Source: Montifringilla adamsi
Taxonomy: Eukaryota > Chordata > Aves > Passeriformes > Passeridae
Length of the DNA stretch: 64,000 nucleotides
Direction: 5' to 3'
Assembly (NCBI GenBank): GCA_017590115.1
Contig: JAGGNK010006559.1
Span: forward strand, 5,253,642-5,317,641
The position numbers were made by a program, and so were the translations under genes. Positions within the stretch are counted from its first letter, which is position 1; every line of letters begins with the position of its first letter. The notes below the pieces were generated by a model, which saw nothing but the letters and a program-made list of their open reading frames with translations, was not told the origin of the DNA and searched no databases. Below, piece after piece: positions 36,877 through 48,548 of this stretch.

Positions 36877-39800
36877 CCCATCCCCATCCCCCTGACGGGT
36901 CTGACACTTGGGAACCGCTGCGTCGATGGGGTGGAAAAAGTGTCCCGAGGAGGCAGCGGTGCCGGGATGCCGCTCCGCTGGCGCCCCTGAGCCCCGATGA
37001 AAGGTCGAGAGGCTGGTGGGGCTCGGGCAGCCCTAGGGCAGGGCTGGAGGGACGGGCGGGACTCGGGCTCGCTCCGGCGTTTTTCCGCCCCTGACTTCCC
37101 GAAAGTTTCCCTCTGCCCCGGCACGGGAGGCGGAGGGGCGAGGTTAGCCGGTCCCCGGCGCTCCGCCCGCCGCCGCGGCCGGCAGCGGGGGAAGGAGGGC
37201 TTGCGGTGCTCCCCGGAGGGGCCGGCGGGGCCCTGCGGCTCTGCCCGCCCGCCGGTGCCTGGGCGCTGGCCCCCGCCGCTCCCCGCCCTCGGCGCTGCCC
37301 GGAGGTGCGGCTGTGAGATACAGACAGAGCCGGGAGAAAGCGCTCTCTGCAGCCCCCAGAGCGGCACCTGGGAAGGCAGGGCAGAAACTGCCCAAGTCTG
37401 ATGCGTGCCGGCATTGACAGCCGAGTGAATTCACCCCGTGAAGTGCCCCGTCAGCGGCGGCGTTCCTCTGTGCCCCGAAGCCCCAGACCTGCAGATGGTT
37501 ATTTTGGTCTCGAGTCCCCTGTCTGCACCCCTGTCTTATTTATATGTTGGAGAAACCCGTAATTTTAGACAGAAATTTGGATTGTGAAATTCTGTGTGTT
37601 CCACTGCAAAGAGTAACTTCAGAATTCTTTTTGGTGTGTTTTGTTCCTAACATGAAGTTAGTGCAACTGAAAGCACGTTAAATTGAAGACATCTGGTCCT
37701 CAGTTCGTGCGAAGTGTGCTTTGATCTGGTGGGAAGCAATCCTTCTGACTCCTTGTTGCTCAGGCTGCAGAATAGTTTATATTTTGCACATTATGTGTTG
37801 CATCCATGGAGCACTGTAGCTAAACCAAGTTTTATGTCTGGGAGTTGGTGGTCTGGTATAGAACTTCTTTAAAAAAAATAAATTCTGGTTTTATGTGTTG
37901 TTCCAGGGACCTCTTGTATACGTAGCTGCATTTCCCCTAGCTTCTTGAGAGCATTTTTACTCTACAGTAAAAATGAGACAGAAGATCTCCGTGTAGAAAA
38001 ACGTTGTGTTCCAAGATGCTATGGAGCAATGATGAAATATTTTCCAAATTCCTGTTAGAAGGAGGATATGCTGTGCAGCAAATTATGAAACTGGATTCAG
38101 TTATATTAGCTCTACAACTCATTAATGTTGGAAGTCAAGTGTCCAGACTTCAATAGGAGCACTTGGTTTATTAAGATAAATCTGTAACTCACTGCTGACC
38201 TGTGTGAACTGTCTAGTTTTTTGTTCAAAGTTAAGCTGGGGCGAGTCTTCTTCTGGATATTTAAGTGGCTTGTGCATGCGATGTGCTGATACTGTACTGG
38301 GATCAGCATTGAAGTGCTGCTCGTGTTGCTGAAGAACAATCCCACATTACTGTTTGGTTTATATCTGTGGTATTCATTTACCTGACATGCTGTGGAGAGA
38401 GCAGTGCTAGAAACCACAAACAGTTCACCAGTGACTTGTGCATACAGTTATTCCAAGGGTGCAATTCCACACCATCTGAAGTACTCAGTAACAGAGGTTT
38501 CTATTCACACATTTCAGTGAGATGGCAAGGGATGCAGAATCTGACCAGTTTTCTCCCCATGTGTGTTGAGTATTGAAGGTAAAGATTATTTGAAGATGCA
38601 TGTACAGAATTTTTTCTTTTTAGTGTTGATTCTTGGCACTTGGAACAAAATTGATGAAATTTCCTCTTTTGTTTTACCATATGAAGCTTGTGTCTGGGTA
38701 TCATTTTTGCTTGGGGGAAAAAATGCTGTTTCTTTTGTTAAAACCTTGATGCATTAGCGTCATGTAAATTAAATTGCATCCTTGAGTTGGGTAGTTATCT
38801 TTTGTAATAGCTGTCCCTTATTGCAGAAGGGAGTAATATGACTAACCTATGAAAAGTTTTAAAACAAACAAAGAAAAAAGAAACAAAACCAACTCCAACA
38901 CATGTTCTAAGCAAAGAATAGCAGTGTGTGAATTAAGTGCCTGGGGCATTTATAGTTCCATTTTTATTTCGTACCCTTTTTTAAACTGACTGATTTGTTT
39001 CACAAAGATTAGTTCTAATGTGGTCTTCAGCAATTGTCTTATTTGAGTTTCTTATTTAGAAAATAATCTTACTGAAAGATCAGATCTTGGCTTTTTAAGG
39101 CCTGGGAGCTTTCAAGTAATCTTTTGAAAGCAGCTTAGTAGTTAATAACAATGAGATTTTCTCTGAGTCCTTAACTAAAGATTTTGAAATTCTGAATTCA
39201 TCAGTTCAAGAAGTAAATGATCTCAAGAATTTGAATTCAAGAGATGTTACTGAAAACATTGTCTTAAATGGGCAGTGCTACTTATCCTAAGTTTTTAAAA
39301 GTAGCTGGACTCTTTCTGCAAGGTTAGTTTTGGGTTTGGGATTTTTAACTATTTTTAGATTATTTTTGAGAAACTCTAGCACACCTAATTTAGCTGATTT
39401 TGTTTATAGTTTTAACAAAATGTTATTAAGTTGGTCTCATGTGAAGACTGAATGTTAATATTACTAAAGTTCCTGAAAAGTGGTGTTCAGTCATAGAAAA
39501 TGCCACTTGTCTCCACCATGTTCCTTCATCCACCTGCCTGGTAGATTATTCAGGCCAGAGAAAGCAATTCACTCCTGTAAGGGGATTCAGGTCAAACATA
39601 GAGATACAGGAAGTTAGAATAGACATTGTAAACTTAAATATTTGATCTCCATAAAATTAAGAGTCTGGATGGGATGAGTTCTGTCAAATACAAAAATGGG
39701 GACCTGAATTGAAAGCAAGAAAATGTGAAATAGAACTTGGAAACTGTGTTTTTATGAAGGCATTCATATTCAGGTAGATGTAAATATGCACACAGCCTGA

Positions 39801-42800
39801 ATTCTGAAATTGGTGTTTCTTGGTTACAGCCTGACTCTTACAGAGGGAGGGCTATTATTAGTCTGTTATATTCTCTTTTGCTGTGAAAAGCACCGAGGTT
39901 GTATATCAACGCTCTTTTTATAGCACCGGTTTAAAAAGTTTTAGTTTTTCTCTGAGAAGAAGTCCTATTGCAGTGAGAGGGATGGACAGACTGATTAAAA
40001 ACACTTGTGGGAGTCCCTTTTGAAATGAACACTAGTGGCAATTATGAAGAGAAGAAAAAGAAGAAAAGTGCTATACAACACTTGAAAATTATTTTTCATA
40101 GTGAGTAGTAAAGGTTTTACATAAAGAATAATAATTCTCAAGCTATTTCATGGATAAAAAATACAAAACCTTACATTCTGAATAGATGTTGTGCCTTCGA
40201 CTCATCTCTTCATTTTTGGGTGTAGGCACTTTAAAAAAAAGGATCACATTTTCCAGAAAAGTGATGTAAGGAAGAAGTTTGACATGCTGAAGTTGAAACT
40301 TACTGTGATCATGTTGATGTTTGGTGACTGCAGAGAAAAGAAAGAATGTAGGTTGAGTCTTCATAGGCCCTATCCTAGCTGAAATGAACCTCCTGGCAAT
40401 GCTTAGAAAATAAGAAGTTTCTGATATAATTAGCTGTGTTTAAAGAGATTTCTCAGAGCATTCAGGATCTCTGTTTGAAAGTCTGTTTTAGCTATTCTGA
40501 TCACTTTAGCAACAAAGAACTGCAAGTGTAGTTATATCTCACTTTAGCAAATTCTGCTTTTGTTTGCATTGTTTATTCCACCTGCTTTTCTTTCTCTCCA
40601 CACATCCATCAAGTCTGTGTTCCTGCACCTTCTAAGGGAAGTAACATAGGCCAGTGAAGATGCAGCTTTATTAGGGACTGATGCAGTTTTGTCAGCTTGT
40701 CTACAAAACTGTTCCAGCTACAGGTCATAGCATGGACTTGACCTCACTAAACAGTGAGAGTGGGGGAAGGTTCTCAAACCAAACTTCCTGCTGTTCAGAG
40801 ACTTTTGCTGCTGCTATTACAGCTGTTAGGTGAACAGGTGAATGACTTGATTTCTGTTTTACATCTAAGATTATTCTTATTTAAAATACTCCAGCAAATT
40901 AATGGAAGCATTTTGAAAAATCTGCTTCTAATTGTGATGCCATTTTTTAGGGTTTTTTTGTTTTTTTTTTTAACTTTTTGCAGTTATAACAAATGAAGTA
41001 AAGTTTGTGTTCCCATGTGAACTGGGATGTGCTTTAGAATGCTTCAGGTAAAAATGAGTCAGGGCTTTGGAAGTGGCACAGTTCATAAAAAAAAAATTGT
41101 GTGGTGGGTATTTTTTTTAAAATTTATTTTATTTAGCTATTTTGTTTTCAAAAGATAGTAATAAAACATCATCAGAAGTTAAAAATGCATCTTACAAAAT
41201 ATTGCCAGGATGTAATAACACTGGGTGAAAAAAATGTTACGGTGTTCATTTGGTCTCATGATTTAGCAGTTGTCAGAATTCATGAGGAAAACAAATCACA
41301 GTGTCCTGAAACAATATAAGCACATATAATATATGAAATAATAATATCTTCAGTGCTCACAGAAGTTGCTAGATTGGCAGCTAGAGAGACCTAATCCCTA
41401 GGCAAATCACAAAACATTTTAGGGTAGAGCGAGCAAGCTTCTGAACTCCACCTCGCTAATGTTTCTTGAGTCTGACCTGGAGACGTGGGGATGGTTTATT
41501 CCTCGTGTGTGCTCACCCACACCCTGCCGTGGTCAGCAAAAGTGTCAGCTAGGAGAGTTGCTGGTGGCCGGGCCAGTTCTACACATTCCTGCTGAGACAA
41601 GCCCTTGAGTGGGCATCGTTGGATTCAGCTGGGAGGAAGATAATAAGCATAGACTTGATGGAACAAAGTCCAGTGATGTTGCGGGGTCAGGATCTGTGAA
41701 CTGATCCTGTATTTCACGTGTTGCAACTTCATGCTAAAGGAAAGGCTTTTTGAGAGGGATGTCTCCAGTGCTCAAAGCTTGTTAGTATCACTGTCAAACA
41801 CTTATTTCTGTGTTATGTCACTAAATTCTGAAGATGTTTCCCCAGGAAATGACATGCAATTAAGAACCTTTCAGCTCACAATTATGACTCTTGTAGAAAG
41901 AAGGAGTAGTTTTGAAAATTTTCCCAGGAACAAACTGTTAATGTGTGAATGCAACTGAATTATCTGCTCATTTTCTTTAGGAAAAATTGAGAATCTTCTC
42001 CTTATTTCATTTAATTTCATTTGATTTTGTTGATAACTTCCAGTTCTCTTGTTTCTGATGTGTAATGTTATGTGTTAAAACATGATTTTGAGACACTGAA
42101 ACCAATTTGGAGCATATGGTCATATATTTAGAAACAAAAAAAAAAAGTAGCAATAAATTTTCCTATGTCAGTCTGTTCACCCAAATGGGTTCAGATACTT
42201 CTTTCTGAATCGTTTTGTCATGTCTTCCAGAGTTTTGCCTGCTGTGATCTGCTGCTGATCACTAGGTGTAGCTGCATCTCTAAATCCATTTTTCTAAGCA
42301 TAGAAAGAGAAAGGGCTGTAAGCTAGGCATTGTGAGAATGTAGGTGTATTTGGAGGTGGGGAGGTGTGAAAACAGATGATGGATTTTTGTGACCTAGAGA
42401 ATTTTAATCCATTGGTGGCTTGTTTGCATCAGTTTGATTACAATACAAATGAACTTTTAATTACATGTAAAAAGGCTGATTTCAGTGTCAGTGTTAGTAT
42501 TCAACAGAAAGAAAAATGAATGCTCTAATATAACAAAAATACATAATAAAATACATGAAACTACAGAGAAATTATCAGTACTTTCCTAGTGTTTTAAATG
42601 CAAGAATTATTGCTGCAGAGATCTGATAATATTTTCTTTAAGAATCAATCAAGATGGTTAAGGTATAACCTTTAAGTTTTAAGGGAGTACATGTCACCTC
42701 ACAACCTATTAAGAACCTTTCTAATCCATTCAGAATAGTTATCTATGGAGATGATGTTGCTGTCAGTGGAATTCTGTTTCCTTTTGGCATAAGGAGGTGT

Positions 42801-45324
42801 TGTGTTGGTTTTCATGTCCATGAATGCTGTGAGGAGGTACAGAGGGTAAGGTGCCACATATGCTTTAGAAATGAAGGAAAGACATTTTTATTCCCAGATT
42901 TCTGCGAGTAATAACAGTAAAAATTAAGCTGTATTTATGCCTCTGATACATACCCATGCTCAGTATCTGCAGAGAATAGGAAAGAAGTGTCTCAGCCAGA
43001 AGTGTCTGACTCAACAGCGACCCTTTGCCACATAAGGAGCAATGGTAGGAGAAAAAAAAAAGTAGCAAACAGAGTTGTTCGGACAAAACCATGGCAATAT
43101 TAGCAGGAAGGAGTTCTGAAAACAGGTTAGACTTTGTGTTTTCCGGGGTGGAAAGATGGGAAAGAAGGTATAGCATTTGCTGGAAGTGTGGAAGAGATGA
43201 ATGTTGCTAGAAAAGACAATGTAAAAAAAGTACTCTGAAGCCTAAAAGGCAGCTGAATTACTTGTGGAAAACAGGAGTGAATTTATAATTATTCATGTTT
43301 TCTTATTTTTTATTATCTTAGTTTTCAACACGTTTGTTTTTAATAATGTATTCAAGGCTCAGATATGTCTTCTGACAGCTTTACATAGCAATAGTTGATT
43401 GTCTTTACACATATGATTAAATGTAATGATGTTAATGAATCTTTAACTTTTTTCTGCAAAATGGTGTAAACTCAACATTTCACTTATGAATGTTTGTTTT
43501 TCTCCTCCCCACCCCCAATGTGCAATCGACCCTGATTTAGAACAATTAATTTTTGGTTAGAGTCGGATTTTTTGCGGGGTAGATTAGATTTTTATTGCTC
43601 CCCCCTGGTTTTTTGTCTTTTTAATCTTCTTCACTGTTAAGCTATTATAAATATCTCTTACAGCATATTTTTGTTAATCACTAGAAATGTGTTTTTGCTC
43701 TGGAGTAACTAACAGCTAATTACCTCTTTTATCACTTCAGCTCTTCATTTTCTAGGAGAATGAAATAGAGCATCACGCGCCGTTTTTAGAGCAGATTTTC
43801 TTTTCCATCACACATATTTTTGGGGGATTTTTTGCTTGTTTGTTGTTTGATGCTTGTGTTTTTTTAATGTTTTAAGGCACGGTTATTTTGGGGAAGTTTT
43901 CAGAAAGCTCATGCTTTATTATCTTGAATCCTGTCATATCTTTTATCCTGAACTCTAAAATCAAATACGGTTTAGACCATTTATAAATAATGTAGTGGAT
44001 AGAATACTTTTGTCAGTGAACCTTTGTTTTAATTCTGTAGCACATAAATGTAGACTCATTAGGTGAAAGAACTGTTTTATTTGTGCTGATAAGATTCTAA
44101 CATAAGATTGAGGAGGATATTATAGGAGTTTCTGTGTACTTTCAGGTGGATAAATAGTGGATCAGTAACCTAATACTTAAGGTTTGCTTGATGGATTGTT
44201 ACAGATAAATTGAGTGGCTATTGGTTTTTTTTTCTGGTGAATATACATTAGACTGAGTAAATAACTTCCACCCGTGATATATGCAGTTACATAGTTGTGT
44301 ATATGCCTGTAATCTGTGTACTAGTTTGTATGCCTCTGTCTTAAAGTTGATGAGTTACTACCCATTATCAGACCTTTGCATTTTTCATGGTGTACTTGAT
44401 ACAGAGGTGGTGGCAGAGGGGTTGTATTTTTTTTCCCCTCTATGGCCAAATAATTCCTTATTTTGGCAGGTGATGCTTAGTCATGCTGCTATGGCTGATG
44501 CAGTAGTTTGTGACCAAAAAATAGTCAGCTATATGCACATCTTAAAGTTTTGGTTACCAAGTCCACATAGATTTTGAGGGTAGAGTTTCTGAGTGTAGTT
44601 TCTCATAGTTTCTGACAAAAAGAGTGTTACCAGCTTATATCTCAAGGAGAGGTGAAGGTTTCCTAAAAGGATTCACATTGTCCTCTACCTACATAGAAAC
44701 TTCTGTTTGTTTCACTTCTGCTTTTTTTTCACCTTCATGGCTTTTTACTGTTCTAGCAAACAGTTCAGTGAACAGTTGAAAACAAACATGAAAGTCAATT
44801 GCCATAACAGACATAACTGTTTCCTCTGTAGCTGCTTAGTTTAGTACAGTCTTCTTACGTGATTTAGATATGTTTTGTTTGAAAAATTTCATTGTTGCTT
44901 CTTCCATCTTCCACCCTTCACATTCACTGTGAGAAGTCCAATGTTTCCTAACAACTGTACAGCCCGCTCAGAGTGTGCTCAAAGGTGTGGCTGAAACTTG
45001 AAAGAAAATATTTTTGTTTCAAGGTGTTTGACGCTGTTTGCACACCTGTTGGGGCTATAAAAGCATATTGTAATTACTGTGATGTTTCTGTCAATCAGTG
45101 TGATTCAGGAACAAAAGTGTTCTGATAATTAATTTGGAAGTTCATAGTTTTTCTATCGTGTAATACCTCTTTTTCCTTAACTCTTTTAAGATATATCATA
45201 AAATCTTAACCAAGGAACTGTTTTCCCTCTGTGGAGCTTTCCGAGCCTTGAGACTTCTAGTTCTGGTTGGGATGGCATTACCTAACATGAACCACACCCC
45301 CTGGAGGACAGCATGAAGAAGACA

Positions 45325-45365
45325 TACGTGTGTGTATGTGTGTATCTATATATATATTTATATAA
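45325..45365. repeat. TG/TA microsatellite
   Basis: An interrupted (TG)n block runs into a (TA)n block and then into T/A-rich sequence. It is a typical short intronic microsatellite. Confidence 0.8.
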
Positions 45366-46284
45366 TTTTATTTTTAACTTCCTGTTTTAATACTTGCTTA
45401 GTGATCAGAACTCCCTCATAGATGTGGAAGATCCAGATTTAACTCTGTGCTCTGGCATTTGACTGTGACATGGATGAGGATCTTCATAGCCAGACTAGTT
45501 GGAATTTTTTTTTTTTTTTTTTGCTTTCCACATGATTGAGAAATCCGATGAATTTCCATTTACAAAACATTAAAAGAAAGGAAGGTGATAGCTCAGAACC
45601 CCAAAACAATTTAGAGAAAATCTGCAGCAGCCACTTGTCACCACCTCTAGCTTCGGTTTTCTTGGAAACTCAAAAACATGGTTAAATACTGTCACATGTT
45701 TAGGAGATAGAGGCACTTATGGACATTTCCAGGAACCATAGTTCTCAGTGGGGTAGTTCTTATGCTAATGACTGAAAATAGCTATAGCCTTTTTCCTTTA
45801 ATGTTACCTTTTCTGAATTCTTCAGAGTAGATGAAGATTATTTTACAAAGCACCGCATTCAGCACTTTAATATAAGCATTTTACATAACACATCACTTAA
45901 GCTTTTTCTTTTTAACTTCTGCAGAGACAGCTTGATACTGAAGTAATTCTCTGTTATGTAAGATAAATTGTTGTCCCAGTAATAATTTTGAGGCACTGTG
46001 CAGCTGATGCCCTTTTTACTGTGTCTGAGAGATGTGATCTTGACTCTGTCCTAGCTCAGGGGAACACCTTTGCAAGCAACTTTCTAAATGGGAAAGGAGC
46101 CTTTTGGGGTTAGGTCTGTGGGCATCAGAGACCTTGTGTTGACAGACCAACAAAACCATAAGACAACTAAAGTTAACATCTATTTAAAACCTTAAAGGGT
46201 GAAAATGTGAAATGGAAGCTTGTATGTTGCCCAACATTAGTACCTGCTGTTATGGCAATAGAAACGCACATGGATTGAAGACCA

Positions 46285-46342
46285 CATGAGGTGTGTTTTA
46301 TTTATTTATTGAAGTTCATGAGGTGTGTTTTATTTATTTTTA
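46285..46342. repeat. Direct tandem duplication, 32-bp period
   Basis: The segment 'catgaggtgtgttttattta' at 46285 recurs at 46317, giving nearly two copies of a 32-bp unit. The second copy diverges after about 25 bases. The high identity over the shared part suggests a fairly recent local duplication or an assembly slip. Confidence 0.85.
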
Positions 46343-48180
46343 CTTCAAGAATTGTTGTTAGAATTGCCTCCATAAATCTAGGCTAGTAAGGGATTTATGT
46401 GAATTGGCGTAGCACTTTCATTTGTGGATTTGGAAAACACTGGGGTTTTGTTTATTTAGGAGTGTTTGAGACAAGCACACACCCTTTAGAGCAAATATGC
46501 ATTGAAATTGCATTGGGCCCAGGAGCCCAAGACAAGTTGAAATACACTCTTGACAAGTAAAACCTCTGACTTCTGCAGCAGCCATGCACCACCAGCAGAT
46601 ATGGACCGGGGTTTTTCTGTGAGTCTTGCAGAGGCTTCAGAACTGAATCCTTACGTGTACAGTTGCTCTTTGGAAAGTTTGTCCATGAGAATCTGGTGCT
46701 TCTTTGCATTCTGAATTTTGGGCACTTAGATGTTGCCCTTGCTAAAAACTTTCCGTGGCCACAGAAAGGTATAAACATAAGAGCCTTAAAGTGTTCTTGA
46801 AATTTTAGCCCAGTATATAGCATAAGGTTATCCATGTAGGGAAATAACCCCTTAAAAATAATTTTCTGCAGCTACTTCTGTTTTCAGTCATAGACAAACA
46901 TACTGTAGTGGCTGTGGGTTGATTCAGTGGCAGATCATTGCTGACTCTGAACTTCAGCCTTATTCACCTGTACCTTCCTCTGTCATGGAGTGGAATTGGA
47001 GTGTTGAAGAGGAGATATTAATTCTGACTTGGAGTAGGGGTGAAGCATATGTTCAGACTGAGAATTTCAGATAAAGACTGTCTGGGCTTTATCTAGCTGA
47101 ATGGCCAAGGTCAACTCAAGGGGAATTAGGGAATGTAAACCGTGCATGCATTTTCTGCTGCATTTGAAATTTTTTCTCTTGATTCCGCAGAGAAACAAAT
47201 ACAGCCTTTAGAGGTCTAAATTTTTATTTTGCAAGGTCTCTGTAATGACTCGATGAATGGAAGTGGAAAGCGGCAGCTGTGGAGTCATTCTGGCATCAGT
47301 CAGAAACTACTTCAGAGGTTATATAGATGGACTGTGTTGCAGTTTACACTGCTACATGGAAACTTGCATTTTTAAAGTTACTGCTTGCCTGTAATTTCTG
47401 TTGGCCCATTCAAAAAAATGGAACCAGTTTCTGATGTGTAGCCCCAACCCCAAGATAGTAATGCATACTGTCCATATTTTTGAATTACATTTAATTTCAA
47501 AATGAACATAAACTTGTGGTTTCATGAACTGGTCCACAGTAAATCTCCTTCAGTCAAGCAGTATCTGACATGCCTGGTTGCTTCAAATCAGTGCACATAG
47601 TGGGTGGATCACAGCTTTTCAAACAACTGTTTGGGAACCACTCACTGGCTGTGAGTGAGAAATCTCACGTTTCCAGAACTCAGTCTGTTGAAGTCTTCAC
47701 AAACTGCAGTATGTCACACTACATTTGTAGCAGTGAAAAATTAATTCTCGCTTGTGTGCCAGGATTAAAAAATGTGTATTTCTAGACCTCTGGGAGGAGG
47801 ACTTCAAAAAAAGGGATCTGCTTGAAACTGGCTTTGAGCAAATATGTGACATTAACAAGCCACCCAATTCCCATGATTTCAGTGCTTTGACTCTGCCCAG
47901 TAGTCTAGCAATAAAAGAAAGAATTGGCCAATTATAGTAATCTTCCAGAGCTGTGTACTGTGGAATTTTGTGCAGAGGAAGAGGGAGGGTTCTTACCTGC
48001 TCTCAGTTCTAAAATTGTGCTTTAGCACAATGTATTTCACAGCAAATATAATACATATTTAACAAAGCTGTTAACCACCAGGCCACCTTTAAGAATACCT
48101 TGCTTACCAACCACCTCCTGAGCTCTCTCCGCAGTGTTTTCTTTTTTCATATCAGTTCCTCATCACTATATTCCACAGAT

Positions 48181-48548
48181 AGAATCATAAGAATGGCTTG
48201 GGTTGGATGGGGCCATGAAAATCATGTAGTTCCAAAGCTCTTTTCATGGGCAGGGACACATCCCACTAGACAAGGTTGCTCAAACCCTGTCCAGCCTGGC
48301 CTTCAACACTGCCAGGTTGGGTCATCTGCAACTTTTCTGAGCAACCTGTTCCAGTGCCTCACCAGCCACACAGTAAAGAATTTTTTCCTAATATATCATC
48401 TAAATCTGCTTTCAGTTGGAAGCCATTTCCCCTTGTCCTATCACTACACTTCCTGATGAAGTGTCCTTCTCTGGCATCCTTGTACGCCCTATTCATATAC
48501 TGGAAAGCTGCTATGAGGTCTCTGTGCAACTTCTCCTTAAATAACTTG
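48181..48548 (-). repeat. CR1 LINE 3' fragment (antisense to PTPRM)
   Basis: This is the reverse complement of a CR1 3' end. It starts with the terminal motif 'agaatcataagaatgg' at 48181, then 'ttgggttggatggggcc', 'gggcagggacacatcccact', 'aggttgctcaaaccctgtcc', 'agcaacctgttccagtgcct', 'cttgtcctatcactaca' and 'tgctatgaggtctctgtg'. The LINE therefore runs on the minus strand, with its 3' end at 48181 and a 5' truncation near 48548. The 118- and 112-codon frames across it are repeat-derived chance frames. Confidence 0.93.

Larger units (their letters stand above)
35560..37440 (+). promoter_or_regulatory. PTPRM: CpG island and promoter of PTPRM
   Basis: GC content and CpG frequency rise sharply here against an AT-rich, CpG-depleted background and fall again after about 37440. 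There is no TATA box in front of the exon. Sp1-type GC boxes are present, for example GGGGCGGGG at 35812-35820, GGGGCGGG at 36094-36101 and a CCCGCC array near 36241-36253. This is the usual architecture of a broad, TATA-less promoter. The transcription start is not defined by the sequence but must lie upstream of 36634. The many long frames through this interval, including one of 258 codons at 35411-36187, are artefacts of high GC. Confidence 0.88.

Noticed and set aside
36701..37414. 237-codon minus-strand frame after exon 1
   Set aside because: It has low-complexity Pro/Arg/Gly plus poly-Lys from the T tract, and is opposed by equally long + frames. There are no motifs.
46452..46835. 127-codon minus-strand frame
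   Set aside because: It has no motif, no signal for initiation or splicing and no recognised homology. It is of a length expected by chance in 64 kb.
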